Shown piece after piece: positions 8,367 to 17,677 of a stretch of 64,000 bases of DNA. Both the position numbers and the translations under genes were made by a program. Every line of letters starts with the position of its first letter. Positions within the stretch are counted from its first letter, which is position 1. The stretch is taken from positions 1,240,001-1,304,000 of the forward strand of contig NZ_AP025460.1 of assembly GCF_024347315.1 (NCBI RefSeq), read 5' to 3'. The notes under the pieces were generated by a model that saw only the letters and a program-made list of their open reading frames with translations, did no database searches and was not told the origin of the DNA. The DNA comes from Vibrio atlanticus. Its GTDB lineage: Bacteria; Pseudomonadota; Gammaproteobacteria; Enterobacterales; Vibrionaceae.

Positions 8367-10997
8367 ATGGGTAAATCGCTCGTTATAGTGGAGTCGCCAG
8401 CCAAGGCTAAAACTATCAATAAATATCTTGGCAAAGACTTTGTCGTTAAGTCGAGTGTAGGTCACGTTCGTGATTTACCAACGGCGGGTCAAAGTACAGG
8501 TCAAAAGGCTGCTGCAGTTTCAACCAAGGGTATGAGCCCAGAAGATAAAGCTCGTATCAAGAAAGAAAAAGATCGCAAAGCGCTTATTAAAAAGATGGGT
8601 ATCAACCCTTATCAAGAGTGGGAAGCGAATTACCAAATCTTACCGGGCAAAGAAAAAGTCGTTGCTGAATTGCAAAAACTGGCTGAGAACGCAGACCATG
8701 TTTATCTCGCAACCGATTTGGACCGCGAAGGAGAAGCTATCGCATGGCACCTTCGTGAGATCATCGGTGGTGATGAAACGCGATACAAACGAGTGGTTTT
8801 TAACGAAATCACTAAAAATGCTATTCAGCAAGCTTTCGAAACTCCAGGCGAGCTAAATATCGACGGCGTAAACGCACAACAAGCACGACGTTTTATGGAC
8901 CGTGTTGTTGGCTTTATGGTGTCACCACTGCTTTGGAAAAAAGTAGCACGAGGCCTATCCGCTGGCCGTGTTCAATCTGTAGCTGTAAAACTACTGGTTG
9001 AACGTGAGCGCGAGATCAACGCTTTTATCCCTGAAGAGTTCTGGGATGTGCATGCTGATACCAAAACGGCAGAGAAAACAGATTTCAGACTGCAAGTCGC
9101 TCAAAAAGACGGTGTTGCGTTTAAACCTGATAATGAAGCGCAAACACAAGCTGCAGTAAGCGTTTTAGAAAAAGCGCAATACGAAGTATGTAAACGTGAA
9201 GACCGCCCAACTAAGAGTAAGCCGTCTGCACCTTACATCACGTCGACTCTGCAACAAGCGGCGAGCACACGTCTTGGTTACGGCGTAAAGAAAACCATGA
9301 TGTTGGCTCAACGTTTGTATGAAGCGGGTTACATCACTTATATGCGTACTGACTCAACTAACTTGAGTTCAGAAGCTGTAGAAGCCGCTCGTGAATATAT
9401 TGGTTCTGAGTTTGGCGCACAATACCTTCCACCGAAGGCGCTTGTATACGGCAGCAAAGAGGGCGCACAAGAGGCTCACGAAGCGATTCGTCCTTCAAGT
9501 GTAGATGTTAAGTCTGAAGACCTAAACGGCGTAGACGCAGACGCACACAAGCTTTACTCGCTGATTTGGAATCAATTTGTTGCATGTCAAATGACACCTG
9601 CGCAGTACGATTCAACGACGGTAAGCGTTAAAGCGGATGAGTACACGTTAAAAGCGAAAGGTCGTATTCTTAAATTTGATGGTTGGACTCGCGTTCAACG
9701 TCCAATGGGTAAAAATGAAGATACGATTCTTCCTGCTGTACAGGTTGGTGAAAAGCTAGACCTAATCGCATTAGACCCTAAACAGCACTTCACTAAGCCG
9801 CCAGCCCGTTTTACTGAAGCGGCGCTAGTTAAAGAGCTTGAGAAGCGTGGTATTGGTCGTCCTTCAACGTACGCATCAATCATCTCTACGATTCAAGACC
9901 GTGGTTATGTAAAAGTTGAACAGCGTCGTTTCTATGCTGAGAAGATGGGTGAAATTGTTACTGACCGTCTAGATGGCAGTTTCAATGACCTAATGAACTA
10001 TGACTTTACGGCTCGTATGGAGCAGAAGTTAGACCAAATTGCAGAAGGCGAAGCAAGCTGGAAAGGCGTGCTAGATAACTTCTTCGAAGACTTTACAGGC
10101 GATTTGGAAAAAGCCGATTTAGATGAAGACGCTGGTGGCATGAAGCCAAATCATATCGTTGAAACCGATATTGAGTGTCCAACTTGTAGTCGTAAAATGG
10201 GTATTCGTACAGCTTCGACTGGCGTATTCCTAGGTTGTTCTGGTTATGCACTTCCACCAAAAGAGCGCTGTAAGACAACCATTAACCTTGGCGATGAAGA
10301 CGGTATTATCAACGTTCTTGAAGAAGACGTTGAAACCGCAGCACTTCGAGCGAAAAAGCGTTGTCCGATTTGTGAAACGGCAATGGATGCTTATCTGATC
10401 GATGATAAGCGTAAGATGCATGTGTGTGGTAACAACCCTAACTGTGAAGGTTATGTGGTTGAACACGGCGAATTCAAAGTGAAAGGCTATGATGGTCCGC
10501 TTGTTGAGTGTGACAAATGTAGTTCTGACATGGTTTTGAAGAATGGTCGTTTCGGTAAATACATGGACTGTACGAGTGAAGATTGTAAGAACACTCGGAA
10601 GATTCTGAAGAATGGCGAAGTAGCGCCACCTAAAGAAGACCCAGTGCATTTCCCTGAACTCCCATGTGAAAATTCAGATGCATACTTCGTACTTCGTGAC
10701 GGGGCTTCTGGTTTGTTTATGGCCGCGAGTAATTTCCCTAAATCACGTGAAACACGTGCACCATTAGTGGAAGAGCTGGTTCGTTTTAAAGACCGTATTT
10801 CACCTAAATTCCAGTATCTGGCATCAGCACCGGTTGCTGATCCTGATGGCAAGCCGACAGTCGTTCGTTTTAGTCGTAAGACAAAAGAAAACTACGTTCG
10901 TACCGAAGTGGACGGTAAACCTTCAGGTTGGACCGCTTTGTACATCGACGGTAAGTGGGAAGTTACGGATAAGCGTAAAAAGCCTAAAGAGAAGTAA
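8367..10997 (+). CDS. topA: DNA topoisomerase I
   Basis: Type IA topoisomerase that relaxes negative supercoils. It has 876 residues (E. coli 865). The TOPRIM domain has [13 protein letters not shown] (about 4-16) and [12 protein letters not shown], and the active-site Tyr325 lies in YITYMRTDS. Three Cys4 zinc ribbons follow in the C-terminal third (CPTC..., CPIC..., CDKC...), with a basic tail ending [12 protein letters not shown] eight codons upstream (8343) is in frame, but the ATG at 8367 gives the conserved start [10 protein letters not shown] and is preceded by AAGGA. Confidence 0.98.
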   Translation: MGKSLVIVESPAKAKTINKYLGKDFVVKSSVGHVRDLPTAGQSTGQKAAAVSTKGMSPEDKARIKKEKDRKALIKKMGINPYQEWEANYQILPGKEKVVAELQKLAENADHVYLATDLDREGEAIAWHLREIIGGDETRYKRVVFNEITKNAIQQAFETPGELNIDGVNAQQARRFMDRVVGFMVSPLLWKKVARGLSAGRVQSVAVKLLVEREREINAFIPEEFWDVHADTKTAEKTDFRLQVAQKDGVAFKPDNEAQTQAAVSVLEKAQYEVCKREDRPTKSKPSAPYITSTLQQAASTRLGYGVKKTMMLAQRLYEAGYITYMRTDSTNLSSEAVEAAREYIGSEFGAQYLPPKALVYGSKEGAQEAHEAIRPSSVDVKSEDLNGVDADAHKLYSLIWNQFVACQMTPAQYDSTTVSVKADEYTLKAKGRILKFDGWTRVQRPMGKNEDTILPAVQVGEKLDLIALDPKQHFTKPPARFTEAALVKELEKRGIGRPSTYASIISTIQDRGYVKVEQRRFYAEKMGEIVTDRLDGSFNDLMNYDFTARMEQKLDQIAEGEASWKGVLDNFFEDFTGDLEKADLDEDAGGMKPNHIVETDIECPTCSRKMGIRTASTGVFLGCSGYALPPKERCKTTINLGDEDGIINVLEEDVETAALRAKKRCPICETAMDAYLIDDKRKMHVCGNNPNCEGYVVEHGEFKVKGYDGPLVECDKCSSDMVLKNGRFGKYMDCTSEDCKNTRKILKNGEVAPPKEDPVHFPELPCENSDAYFVLRDGASGLFMAASNFPKSRETRAPLVEELVRFKDRISPKFQYLASAPVADPDGKPTVVRFSRKTKENYVRTEVDGKPSGWTALYIDGKWEVTDKRKKPKEK

Positions 10998-11042
10998 CTG
11001 AATGTGTGACCCGATCTGATATGGGTTGGCATTTTATTGATG

Positions 11043-11071
11043 AAAAAGCAGCCATTAGGCTGCTTTTTTTT
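11043..11071 (+). terminator. topA terminator
   Basis: Stem AAAAAGCAGCC/GGCTGCTTTTT with loop ATTA, followed by a T run. Confidence 0.95.
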
Positions 11072-11561
11072 GATCTAAATATGACTAATTATGCTGTCTC
11101 TCGATCGTCGGCCTTACCTGTGTCTATTTGTTAAATTCAGGTCATGAAATAAATGAAATGGATAATAATCTTTAATTATGCAACTTTAACGTGATTGTAA
11201 CTTAATTAAAATATTGTAAGTCACAGATCAGGTTTTAGTTGTATACCTGATGTGTTCTGGGTGTTAACTTAATGTTTCATAAAAACGGTGTAATGTGAGC
11301 TGCTTTAAGTCTTAGGAAAGCAATCGGCTTACATAACACAGAATGGCGTATTAAAAATTGAAATCGGCCGGAAAGTCGATAACGTATATAAAACCAAGTG
11401 CAAACAATAGTGCACACTTAACAACGTTTGGCTTAGGATATTTTCACTGCATGTGAATGGATATTCGTTAAGTACCGAAATAAGTGTTGGTGCTCATCCC
11501 CCAGAGGAAGATACCTCTTAGAGCACTAACATCGACAAGCTATAAATATATGGAGAATAAA
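11072..11561. other. long glgC upstream region
   Basis: A 490-bp AT-rich non-coding region before glgC. No riboswitch class, operator or gene could be recognised. An in-frame TTG/ATG-like extension of glgC up to 11484 is open but non-conserved. Confidence 0.45.
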
Positions 11562-12779
11562 ATGGCTGGTGTATTGGGAATGATTCTTGCTGGTGGTGAA
11601 GGCTCTCGCTTAAGACCTTTAACTGAATCTCGCAGCAAACCCTCGGTTCCTTTCGGTGGTAGTTACCGCTTAATTGATTTCGCTCTGAATAACTTCGTTA
11701 ATGCTGATCTAATGAAGATCTACGTATTAACACAGTTTAAGTCACAATCACTGTTCCATCACATGAAAAAAGGTTGGAATATCAGTGGTATAACCGACCG
11801 TTTTATCGACCCAATCCCTGCGCAAATGCGTACAGGTAAGCGTTGGTATGAAGGTACTGCAGATGCTATTTATCAAAACCTTCGCTTCATGCAGTTGGAA
11901 GAACCTGATCAAGTTTGTATTTTTGGATCAGATCATATTTACAAAATGGACATTAAGCAGATGCTTGATTTCCATAAAGAGAAGAAAGCGGCTTTAACCG
12001 TTTCTGCATTGCGTATGCCGCTTGCTGAAGCATCTGAATTCGGCGTTATCGAAGTGGATGCTGAAGGCCGTATGATTGGTTTTGAAGAGAAACCGGCTAA
12101 CCCGAAACCAATTCCAGGTGACCCGGAGTCTGCGCTTGTGTCTATGGGTAACTACGTATTTGAAGCTAACGAGTTGTTCGCAGAACTTGTTGAAGATGCA
12201 GATAAAGAAGACTCGACACATGATTTCGGAAAAGACATCATTCCAAACATGGTTCCGCGTGGTGATGTGTTTGTTTATGACTTCAGTACTAACCGTATTA
12301 CTGGTGAGAAAGAAGAAGTTTATTGGCGCGATGTAGGTACGATTGACGCGTACTGGCAAGCTCATATGGATCTTCTTGAGAAAGATGCGCCATTCTCGCT
12401 ATACAACCGCAAGTGGCCACTACATACGTACTATCCGCCACTACCGCCGGCTACGTTTACTGATTCGGCAAACGGCCGTGTTCAGATCATCGATAGCTTA
12501 GTGTGTAACGGCAGCTACGTACGTGGTTCTCGCATTGAGAAGTGTGTATTGGGTTTCCGCAGTAATATCGCATCAGCGTGTGATATTAGTGAGAGTATCT
12601 TACTCGGTGATGTGAAAGTGGGTGAAGGTTGCGTACTTCGTCGTGTCATCGTCGATAAAGATGCAGATATCGCACCTGGAACACAGATTGGCGTAAATCT
12701 GAAAGAAGATAAAAAGCATTACCATGTCTCTGACGATGGTGTAGTAGTTATTTCCAAAGGAGCTCGAGTTGGTTACTAA
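11562..12779 (+). CDS. glgC: glucose-1-phosphate adenylyltransferase
   Basis: Makes ADP-glucose from glucose-1-phosphate and ATP, the committed step of glycogen synthesis. It has 405 residues. The nucleotidyltransferase signature GGEGSRLRPLTESRSKP is at about 11-27, GSDHIYKMD follows in the active site, and the C-terminal third is a left-handed beta-helix with hexapeptide-like repeats. The reading frame is open back to 11484, but the ATG at 11562 has GGAG 7 nt upstream and yields the family start MAGVLGMILAGGEG. It overlaps glgA by 11 bp. The branching and debranching enzymes are not in the window. Confidence 0.97.
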   Translation: MAGVLGMILAGGEGSRLRPLTESRSKPSVPFGGSYRLIDFALNNFVNADLMKIYVLTQFKSQSLFHHMKKGWNISGITDRFIDPIPAQMRTGKRWYEGTADAIYQNLRFMQLEEPDQVCIFGSDHIYKMDIKQMLDFHKEKKAALTVSALRMPLAEASEFGVIEVDAEGRMIGFEEKPANPKPIPGDPESALVSMGNYVFEANELFAELVEDADKEDSTHDFGKDIIPNMVPRGDVFVYDFSTNRITGEKEEVYWRDVGTIDAYWQAHMDLLEKDAPFSLYNRKWPLHTYYPPLPPATFTDSANGRVQIIDSLVCNGSYVRGSRIEKCVLGFRSNIASACDISESILLGDVKVGEGCVLRRVIVDKDADIAPGTQIGVNLKEDKKHYHVSDDGVVVISKGARVGY

Positions 12780-14223
12780 GACTCTCTCGGTACTTTTTGT
12801 AGCGTCTGAAGTTGAAGGCTTGATTAAAAGTGGTGGCTTGGCTGATGTAGCCAAGGCACTGCCAAAAGCGTTACAAACACTCGAACAAGATGTTCGAGTG
12901 ACCATCCCTGCTTATAGAAACATTCCAAACATTGATTCAGCTGAAGTGATTTTGTCGACCGAGCTCGATTATTGGCCTCATACTGCTTATCAAGTCAAAA
13001 AGTTGAGTGTCGAAGGTGTTCAAATCTTCGCTATTGAATGTGACAAGTATTTTGACCGTCCTGAAATGTACGCAGAGAACAATCAAGCGTATGCTGATAA
13101 CGGAGAGCGCTTCTCGTTCTTCAGTACGGCTTGTTTGGATATGCTTCCTAAGCTCGCGTTCCAACCTGATATCATTCATGCAAATGACTGGCACACAGGC
13201 TTTGTGCCTTTCTTGCTTAAATCACGTTATCAACAACATGATTTCTTTGAAAATACGCGCAGTGTTATCTCGATTCACAATGCAGTTTTCAAAGGGGTGT
13301 TCGCATACGATGAACTGCAATGTCTGCCAGAGATGCACAGTTACAATGTGCCTGAAGCATCTGTAAGTGACACACATGTCACCATGCTAAAAGCAGGGGT
13401 GATGTGTGCCGATAAGGTCAATGCAGTAAGCCCAACGTATGCAGAAGAGCTGAAAACGGAGTTAGGTAGCCATGGCATGGCAGCAGAGTTCCAACATCGT
13501 TCGGCCGACTTATTTGGTATTCTCAACGGTTGTGATTATGGAGCTTGGAACCCGGAAACAGACGCTTTCCTTCCTCGTAAATTCAAAGCAACGAAACACA
13601 GCATGACTCGTGGAAAATCTGCTTGTAAGCAAAAACTGCAACAAGATGTTGGTTTACCCGTTACCGATTGTGCGGTTTATGGCATGGTTTGTCGTCTGAC
13701 CAACCAAAAAGGCGTTCATTACTTACTGCCTATCATCGAGCAGTTCTTGAAAAACGAATTGCAGATCGTGATTGTCGGTACTGGTGATCCGGTTTTGGCG
13801 AGTCAATTGAAAGAGTTATCAGCACTTCATTCAGACAAGTTCTCATTCGTAGAAGCCTACAATAATGAACTAGCGCATTTGGTTGAAGCGGGCTCTGATT
13901 TTTTCTTGATGCCTTCTGAATTTGAGCCTTGTGGCTTGAACCAAATCTACAGCATGGCTTACGGCACTTTGCCTATTGTGCGCTCTGTTGGTGGTTTAAA
14001 GGACAGTGTGAATGATTACGATCAGGATCCCGAGATAGCAACAGGCTTTGCTTTTGAAGAGCCAACACCGCAAGCATTGCTAGCGGTATTGCATCGTTCA
14101 TTACTACTTTATGCTCAAAATCCATCTGAAATTAAGCGCGTTCAACTTTACGCGATGCAACAAGACTTTAGTTGGGAAGATGCGGCACAAGAATATCTTG
14201 CGATGTACCATTCTGCATTTTAA
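12769..14223 (+). CDS. glgA: glycogen synthase
   Basis: GT5 glycosyltransferase that extends alpha-1,4-glucan from ADP-glucose. It has 484 residues. The ADP-glucose loop KSGGLADV is at about 20-27, HANDWHTG lies mid N-domain, and the C-terminal EFEPCGLNQIYSMAYG motif contains the catalytic Glu. The start is TTG inside the glgC stop region; an AAAGGAG ribosome-binding site at 12756-12762 lies 6 nt upstream and fixes this start. The overlap implies translational coupling with glgC. Confidence 0.97.
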   Translation: MVTKTLSVLFVASEVEGLIKSGGLADVAKALPKALQTLEQDVRVTIPAYRNIPNIDSAEVILSTELDYWPHTAYQVKKLSVEGVQIFAIECDKYFDRPEMYAENNQAYADNGERFSFFSTACLDMLPKLAFQPDIIHANDWHTGFVPFLLKSRYQQHDFFENTRSVISIHNAVFKGVFAYDELQCLPEMHSYNVPEASVSDTHVTMLKAGVMCADKVNAVSPTYAEELKTELGSHGMAAEFQHRSADLFGILNGCDYGAWNPETDAFLPRKFKATKHSMTRGKSACKQKLQQDVGLPVTDCAVYGMVCRLTNQKGVHYLLPIIEQFLKNELQIVIVGTGDPVLASQLKELSALHSDKFSFVEAYNNELAHLVEAGSDFFLMPSEFEPCGLNQIYSMAYGTLPIVRSVGGLKDSVNDYDQDPEIATGFAFEEPTPQALLAVLHRSLLLYAQNPSEIKRVQLYAMQQDFSWEDAAQEYLAMYHSAF

Positions 14224-14278
14224 CTTGTTGACTTAGCTTTAAAATTCAGTTGTTGAATAACAACCGTTCATAATAAAA

Positions 14279-14308
14279 GAAGGCGCTCTACTGATAGAGT
14301 GCCTTTTT
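14279..14308 (+). terminator. glgCA operon terminator
   Basis: Stem AAGGCGCTCTA/TAGAGTGCCTT with one G-T pair and loop CTGA, followed by a T run. Confidence 0.92.
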
Positions 14309-14410
14309 GTTTTCTGGTCAGATCACATCACGTTTCCAAAGACAAAGCTTGCAAACTCATTTTAGTCAGGTAGAAAAGGTGGTCAGGTATTCACATGACT
14401 AGTGTTGGGT

Positions 14411-14439
14411 TTGACACTATTATCACTTAAAATTCTTAA
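14411..14439 (+). promoter_or_regulatory. possible sigma70 promoter of the alpha/beta hydrolase
   Basis: A perfect -35 TTGACA (14411-14416) has a 17-bp spacer to a weak -10 TCTTAA (14434-14439), 67 bp before the gene start. Confidence 0.4.
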
Positions 14440-14506
14440 TTGCGTGATATCCTTAGTCATCGCCTTGTGATGAGGCTTAGCTCCATAAATAAATTAAGCG
14501 ATAGGT

Positions 14507-15304
14507 ATGTCTGAGAGTTTATTATTTCATAAAACATTTACTCACCCTACGAGTGATGAGTGGGTTGTGTTTGTGCATGGCGCAGGGGGCAGTTCCTCCA
14601 TTTGGTTTAAGCAGATCAAAGCGTATAAACAGCATTTCAACTTGCTTCTCATTGACTTGAGAGGGCACGGTAAATCAGACAACATACTTAAAGATCTGAT
14701 TTCGAACCGTTATACGTTCAAATCAGTAACGCTCGATATTCTTAAAGTGTTAGATCATCTAAAAATCCGATCCGCACACTTTGTGGGTATGTCTTTGGGT
14801 ACAATTATCGTTCGTAACGTGGCCGAACTGGCGGCAAGCAGAGTACGTTCGATGGTGCTTGGTGGTGCTGTCACTAAACTCAACACTCGATCTCAAGTCT
14901 TAATCAAATTAGGAAACCTGAGTAAGCACATCATTCCTTATATGTGGCTATACAGCCTTTTTGCTTATGTTGTGATGCCGCAAAAAAGTCAGAAAGAATC
15001 ACGTCACCTGTTTATCCGCGAAGCGAAAAAGCTGTGCCAAAAAGAGTTCAAGCGCTGGTTTATCCTCACGGCTGATGTGAACCCACTGATGAAATACTTT
15101 AAAGACAGGGAGTTGCCGATTCCGACTTTGTATTTGATGGGCGAGCGCGATTACATGTTCATCAAACCCGTTAAAGAAATGGTCGAAGCGCACGAGTCGA
15201 GCGAGTTGGTAGAAATTGCCAACTGTGGGCATGTATGTAATGTAGAAAATCCTGAAGAATTCAATCAACAATCAATCGCTTTTATCCAAAAGCAAATTCA
15301 GTGA
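14507..15304 (+). CDS. alpha/beta-fold hydrolase
   Basis: A 265-residue cytosolic hydrolase without a signal peptide. It has the oxyanion motif HGAGGSSS near residue 24, LRGHGKSD at about 51-58, the nucleophile elbow GMSLG with Ser96, the acid Asp215 in GERDYMF and the base His242 in NCGHVCN. The triad is complete and in family order, so catalysis is expected, but the substrate (ester, thioester or other) cannot be told. It is monocistronic, with its own promoter-like sequence and terminator. Confidence 0.88.
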   Translation: MSESLLFHKTFTHPTSDEWVVFVHGAGGSSSIWFKQIKAYKQHFNLLLIDLRGHGKSDNILKDLISNRYTFKSVTLDILKVLDHLKIRSAHFVGMSLGTIIVRNVAELAASRVRSMVLGGAVTKLNTRSQVLIKLGNLSKHIIPYMWLYSLFAYVVMPQKSQKESRHLFIREAKKLCQKEFKRWFILTADVNPLMKYFKDRELPIPTLYLMGERDYMFIKPVKEMVEAHESSELVEIANCGHVCNVENPEEFNQQSIAFIQKQIQ

Positions 15305-15350
15305 TTCTCTGGGTTGGTTATCAGACTAGATGATCCAATAGAATTAAAAT

Positions 15351-15383
15351 AAAACGGGAAGCTAATTTAGCTTCTCGTTTTTA
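15351..15383 (+). terminator. terminator after the alpha/beta hydrolase
   Basis: AAAACGGGAAGCTAA pairs with TTAGCTTCTCGTTTT with one G-T pair, and a T run follows. It may act in both directions in this convergent gap. Confidence 0.88.
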
Positions 15384-15432
15384 TTTGGAGGAGGTATTTG
15401 ATCGAATCGTGTCTGTAATAACTGAAACTCTG

Positions 15433-15750
15433 CTATTCAGGCGAAGCAGCGCCGCACTGCCAACAAGACCCGAATTGTGCTTCATTGATTTCATGACACT
15501 CACCACAACGCCACTCTTCATAGATGATCGAATCTTGCTGTTTTTGGTAGTCATTGACGATCGTGCGGGCTTTACTAGCGAGTTCTGGCTCATATAACCA
15601 TACGTAAGGGTCTGTATCTTCGGTAAATGGGATTTCACCTTTTAAACCAAACAAACCCTCACCACGGACTTCACACGCAATATTCTCACTTTCTAACAAT
15701 CCACAGATGATATGAGCTTCTGTCGGATTCGATGCACTGAAGATTTTCAT
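15433..15750 (-). CDS. DUF2007 domain protein with C-terminal zinc ribbon
   Basis: A 105-residue protein. Residues 1-70 form the DUF2007 (putative signal-transducing) fold beginning MKIFSASNPTEAHIICGLLE. The C-terminus carries four Cys (82, 85, 96, 99) in a CxxC-x10-CxxC zinc-ribbon arrangement. Its function is unknown in the family. It lies downstream of the TVP38-like gene on the same strand with no clear terminator between, and ten copies of an 8-bp repeat lie from 30 nt before its ATG. That repeat could change its transcription or leader as copy number varies. Confidence 0.85.
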   Translation of the reverse strand: MKIFSASNPTEAHIICGLLESENIACEVRGEGLFGLKGEIPFTEDTDPYVWLYEPELASKARTIVNDYQKQQDSIIYEEWRCGECHEINEAQFGSCWQCGAASPE

Positions 15751-15779
15751 TGAAATAGAACCTTATTTGGCTGCATGCG

Positions 15780-15859
15780 TTATTTAGTTATTTAGTTATT
15801 TAGTTATTTAGTTATTTAGTTATTTAGTTATTTAGTTATTTAGTTATTTAGTTATTTAG
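15780..15859. repeat. octanucleotide tandem repeat (TTATTTAG)10
   Basis: Ten exact units, 80 bp, without a mismatch. On the minus strand it reads CTAAATAA, between the stop of the TVP38-like gene (9 bp away) and the start of the DUF2007 gene (29 bp away). Confidence 0.98.
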
Positions 15860-15868
15860 CTATATACG

Positions 15869-16549
15869 TTACTCAGCGACAGGTGCTGAGCGAAATTTGT
15901 TCATCAACCATTTAGCAATAATTGGGAACACACCCAGTAAGGCAAATGACAACAGTACTGAGGGAGACACGATACCCGAAAGTGAATCAATTTCTGCGAG
16001 TTGAGTTCCGGCATTCAAGAAAACGGCGGTACCCGGCAACATACCGATTTGGCTAGTAATATAGTAACGACTCACCGACATCGGTGTTAGACCCATCAAT
16101 AGATTGATAAGGAAAAACGGGAAAACAGGAATTAGACGTAGCGAGAATAAGTAAAATGCACCGTCTTTTTCAACGCCCTTATTGATGGTAGCTAACTTGT
16201 CGCCAAACTTGGTTTGGATCCAGTCACGTAACAAGTAACGGCTACTTAAGAAGGCGAGGGTTGCGCCAATAGCGCTCGCGAAAGACACCAGCAGTAAACT
16301 GTTCCAAAACCCAAACAGCGCTGCGCCTAACAGCGTAACAACGGCGGCGCCAGGAATTGAGAAAGCCGTAATCATGACATACGCGACAAAGTAGATAGCG
16401 GCAGCGGCAATGAAATTGCTCTCGATGTAGTCATTCAAAACAGCTTGCTGGGCTTTTGCATTTTCAAGCGTTAAGTACTGGCCGAAATTGACGCCTAACA
16501 AGATGATGGTTATGACCAACACAATACCCAATATCATTTTTTTACTCAT
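15869..16549 (-). CDS. TVP38/TMEM64 (DedA-like) membrane protein
   Basis: An inner-membrane protein of 226 residues with about five to six hydrophobic helices. The VTT/SNARE-associated region includes SIPGAAVVTLLGAALFG and the later FFLINLLMGLTPMS and IGMLPGTA segments. DedA/TVP38 proteins are linked to lipid transport or membrane homeostasis; the substrate here is unknown. The frame extends 38 codons upstream to 16663, but the ATG at 16549 has AGAGGA at the right distance and the upstream segment looks like non-coding sequence. Confidence 0.85.
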   Translation of the reverse strand: MSKKMILGIVLVITIILLGVNFGQYLTLENAKAQQAVLNDYIESNFIAAAAIYFVAYVMITAFSIPGAAVVTLLGAALFGFWNSLLLVSFASAIGATLAFLSSRYLLRDWIQTKFGDKLATINKGVEKDGAFYLFSLRLIPVFPFFLINLLMGLTPMSVSRYYITSQIGMLPGTAVFLNAGTQLAEIDSLSGIVSPSVLLSFALLGVFPIIAKWLMNKFRSAPVAE

Positions 16550-16703
16550 TGATACTTCCTCTAAATTTTCAATGCATACCATTAGTTTTTCAATGTATAC
16601 GATTAGTATAGATAGACAGGCAAAGCATAGAATAACTTTCACCAGATATAAAAAAAGCCGCAAAAATGCGGCTTAGTTATCTAGATAGTTTGCACTGACA
16701 ATG

Positions 16704-17294
16704 TTAATTGACGTGATTGATAAGCTCTTCACGACGTTGCTGCGGTATAACAGACCAATGTGTACCATTGATCGCGCCTTCTAGCGCCCATAACAGTTCA
16801 ATACTGACAGAAGACGCGTGCGATTCTTTGATGGCGTTAAATGCGTTTACAGAGCCAGATTCATATAAACGTTCTACAGAATCGATCCCTGCCTTTTTCA
16901 ACATCCGCTCGGTGGCGAGTCGAAGGTTAGGCAGATCTTTGAGTCGAGTTGGTTTAGCAGAAGATTGTTCAGCTTTCTCTTCTTTAGCAAAACCTAAAGA
17001 CGTAGTCGCAAGCTGCAAGATTTTCTCTTGGTCTTGCCATAAGCCTTCAGGTAAAGCGAAATATTTAGTAACGACAGGAAAACCACGTTTTTTGTAGACG
17101 TACGGTTGAAATCCTTGTTGTTCGAATTGTTGCGTTGTGCATTTGTCAGCTCGTATATGCAACTGGTCATTCACAACCAGGGCAAACATAGTGTCATCAG
17201 CAAAAAGCCCGAATCCACCAAACATTGAGCGTGACTTAATTTTTCCTAGGGGCTCAAATAATTTCATTGAGTCCTTTAGTATCGGTTTATCCAT
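16704..17294 (-). CDS. tfoY: TfoX/Sxy family regulator TfoY
   Basis: A 196-residue protein with an N-terminal TfoX domain ([20 protein letters not shown] at about 22-41) and a C-terminal TfoX helix-hairpin-like domain ([17 protein letters not shown]). Vibrios have two paralogues, TfoX (competence) and TfoY (c-di-GMP-linked motility and type VI secretion). The upstream c-di-GMP-I riboswitch and adjacent purR are the arrangement of V. cholerae VC1722, so TfoY is preferred. Two inputs are visible upstream: the riboswitch leader and a separate promoter downstream of it. Confidence 0.9.
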   Translation of the reverse strand: MDKPILKDSMKLFEPLGKIKSRSMFGGFGLFADDTMFALVVNDQLHIRADKCTTQQFEQQGFQPYVYKKRGFPVVTKYFALPEGLWQDQEKILQLATTSLGFAKEEKAEQSSAKPTRLKDLPNLRLATERMLKKAGIDSVERLYESGSVNAFNAIKESHASSVSIELLWALEGAINGTHWSVIPQQRREELINHVN

Positions 17295-17347
17295 GTTATT
17301 TATCTCGGTGTATTTGAACTACGCCACCAAATAAGCAGGTCCGAGAG

Positions 17348-17377
17348 ATTAGCAAAATGTTGCAATTAAATTGTCAA
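17348..17377 (-). promoter_or_regulatory. tfoY-proximal promoter downstream of the riboswitch
   Basis: On the minus strand a perfect -35 TTGACA (17372-17377) is followed after 18 bp by GCTAAT (17348-17353). Transcripts from here would start about 46 nt before the tfoY ATG and lack the riboswitch. Confidence 0.6.
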
Positions 17378-17418
17378 TAGGCTGTAAATTACTAAAGTAT
17401 TAGTAGTTACTGCATTTT

Positions 17419-17510
17419 GCCATCGGTAACCCCGCTACCATACCAACGAGTGGTTTAGGCCGGAAGCTTTGCGTCCCACTTTTTCAAGTGGTTTGCCCTG
17501 TGCGTGACTG
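17419..17510 (-). ncRNA. cyclic di-GMP-I (GEMM-I) riboswitch of tfoY
   Basis: On the minus strand the sequence runs GTCACGCACAGGGCAAACC, then the hairpin CCACTT-GAAA-AAGTGG with a GNRA tetraloop, GGACGCAAAGC, CCGGCCTAAACC (tetraloop-receptor side) and TAGCGGGGTTACCGATGG. This is nearly position-for-position the V. cholerae Vc2 aptamer upstream of tfoY. It binds c-di-GMP in that species. It ends about 125 nt before the ATG. No clear intrinsic terminator follows, so the expression platform may act on later elongation or on translation. Confidence 0.97.
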
Positions 17511-17623
17511 GGTTATTAGAATAAAGTTTTTGTTGAATTAGGCTCACACTTCTTATTTCAAAATGTGATGTTGCTTCAATTAATGATCTTTGAATTATGC
17601 ATGCAAGTGCACTTTGTTTGTTG

Positions 17624-17650
17624 AAAAAAAAAACGCACCTAAAGGTGCGC
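17624..17650 (-). terminator. purR terminator
   Basis: Stem CGCACCT (17634-17640) with AGGTGCG (17643-17649), followed by a T run on the minus strand, just past the purR stop. Confidence 0.92.
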
Positions 17651-17677
17651 TTGATTAAACTAAACTCATTACATCAA

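Noticed and set aside
7932-8434. Minus-strand open frames upstream of yciN and across the topA start
   Set aside because: No ribosome-binding sites, no recognisable family, and one overlaps the conserved start of topA.
10230-10852. Long minus-strand frames inside topA (139 and 121 codons)
   Set aside because: They are antisense to the well-conserved zinc-ribbon part of topA and have no protein-family features.
11072-11561. Riboswitch or sRNA ahead of glgC
   Set aside because: Despite the long leader, no motif of a known class or convincing terminator could be seen.
16704-17294. Naming this gene tfoX
   Set aside because: The c-di-GMP riboswitch and purR neighbour fit tfoY; the competence paralogue tfoX lies elsewhere in V. 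cholerae and lacks this riboswitch.
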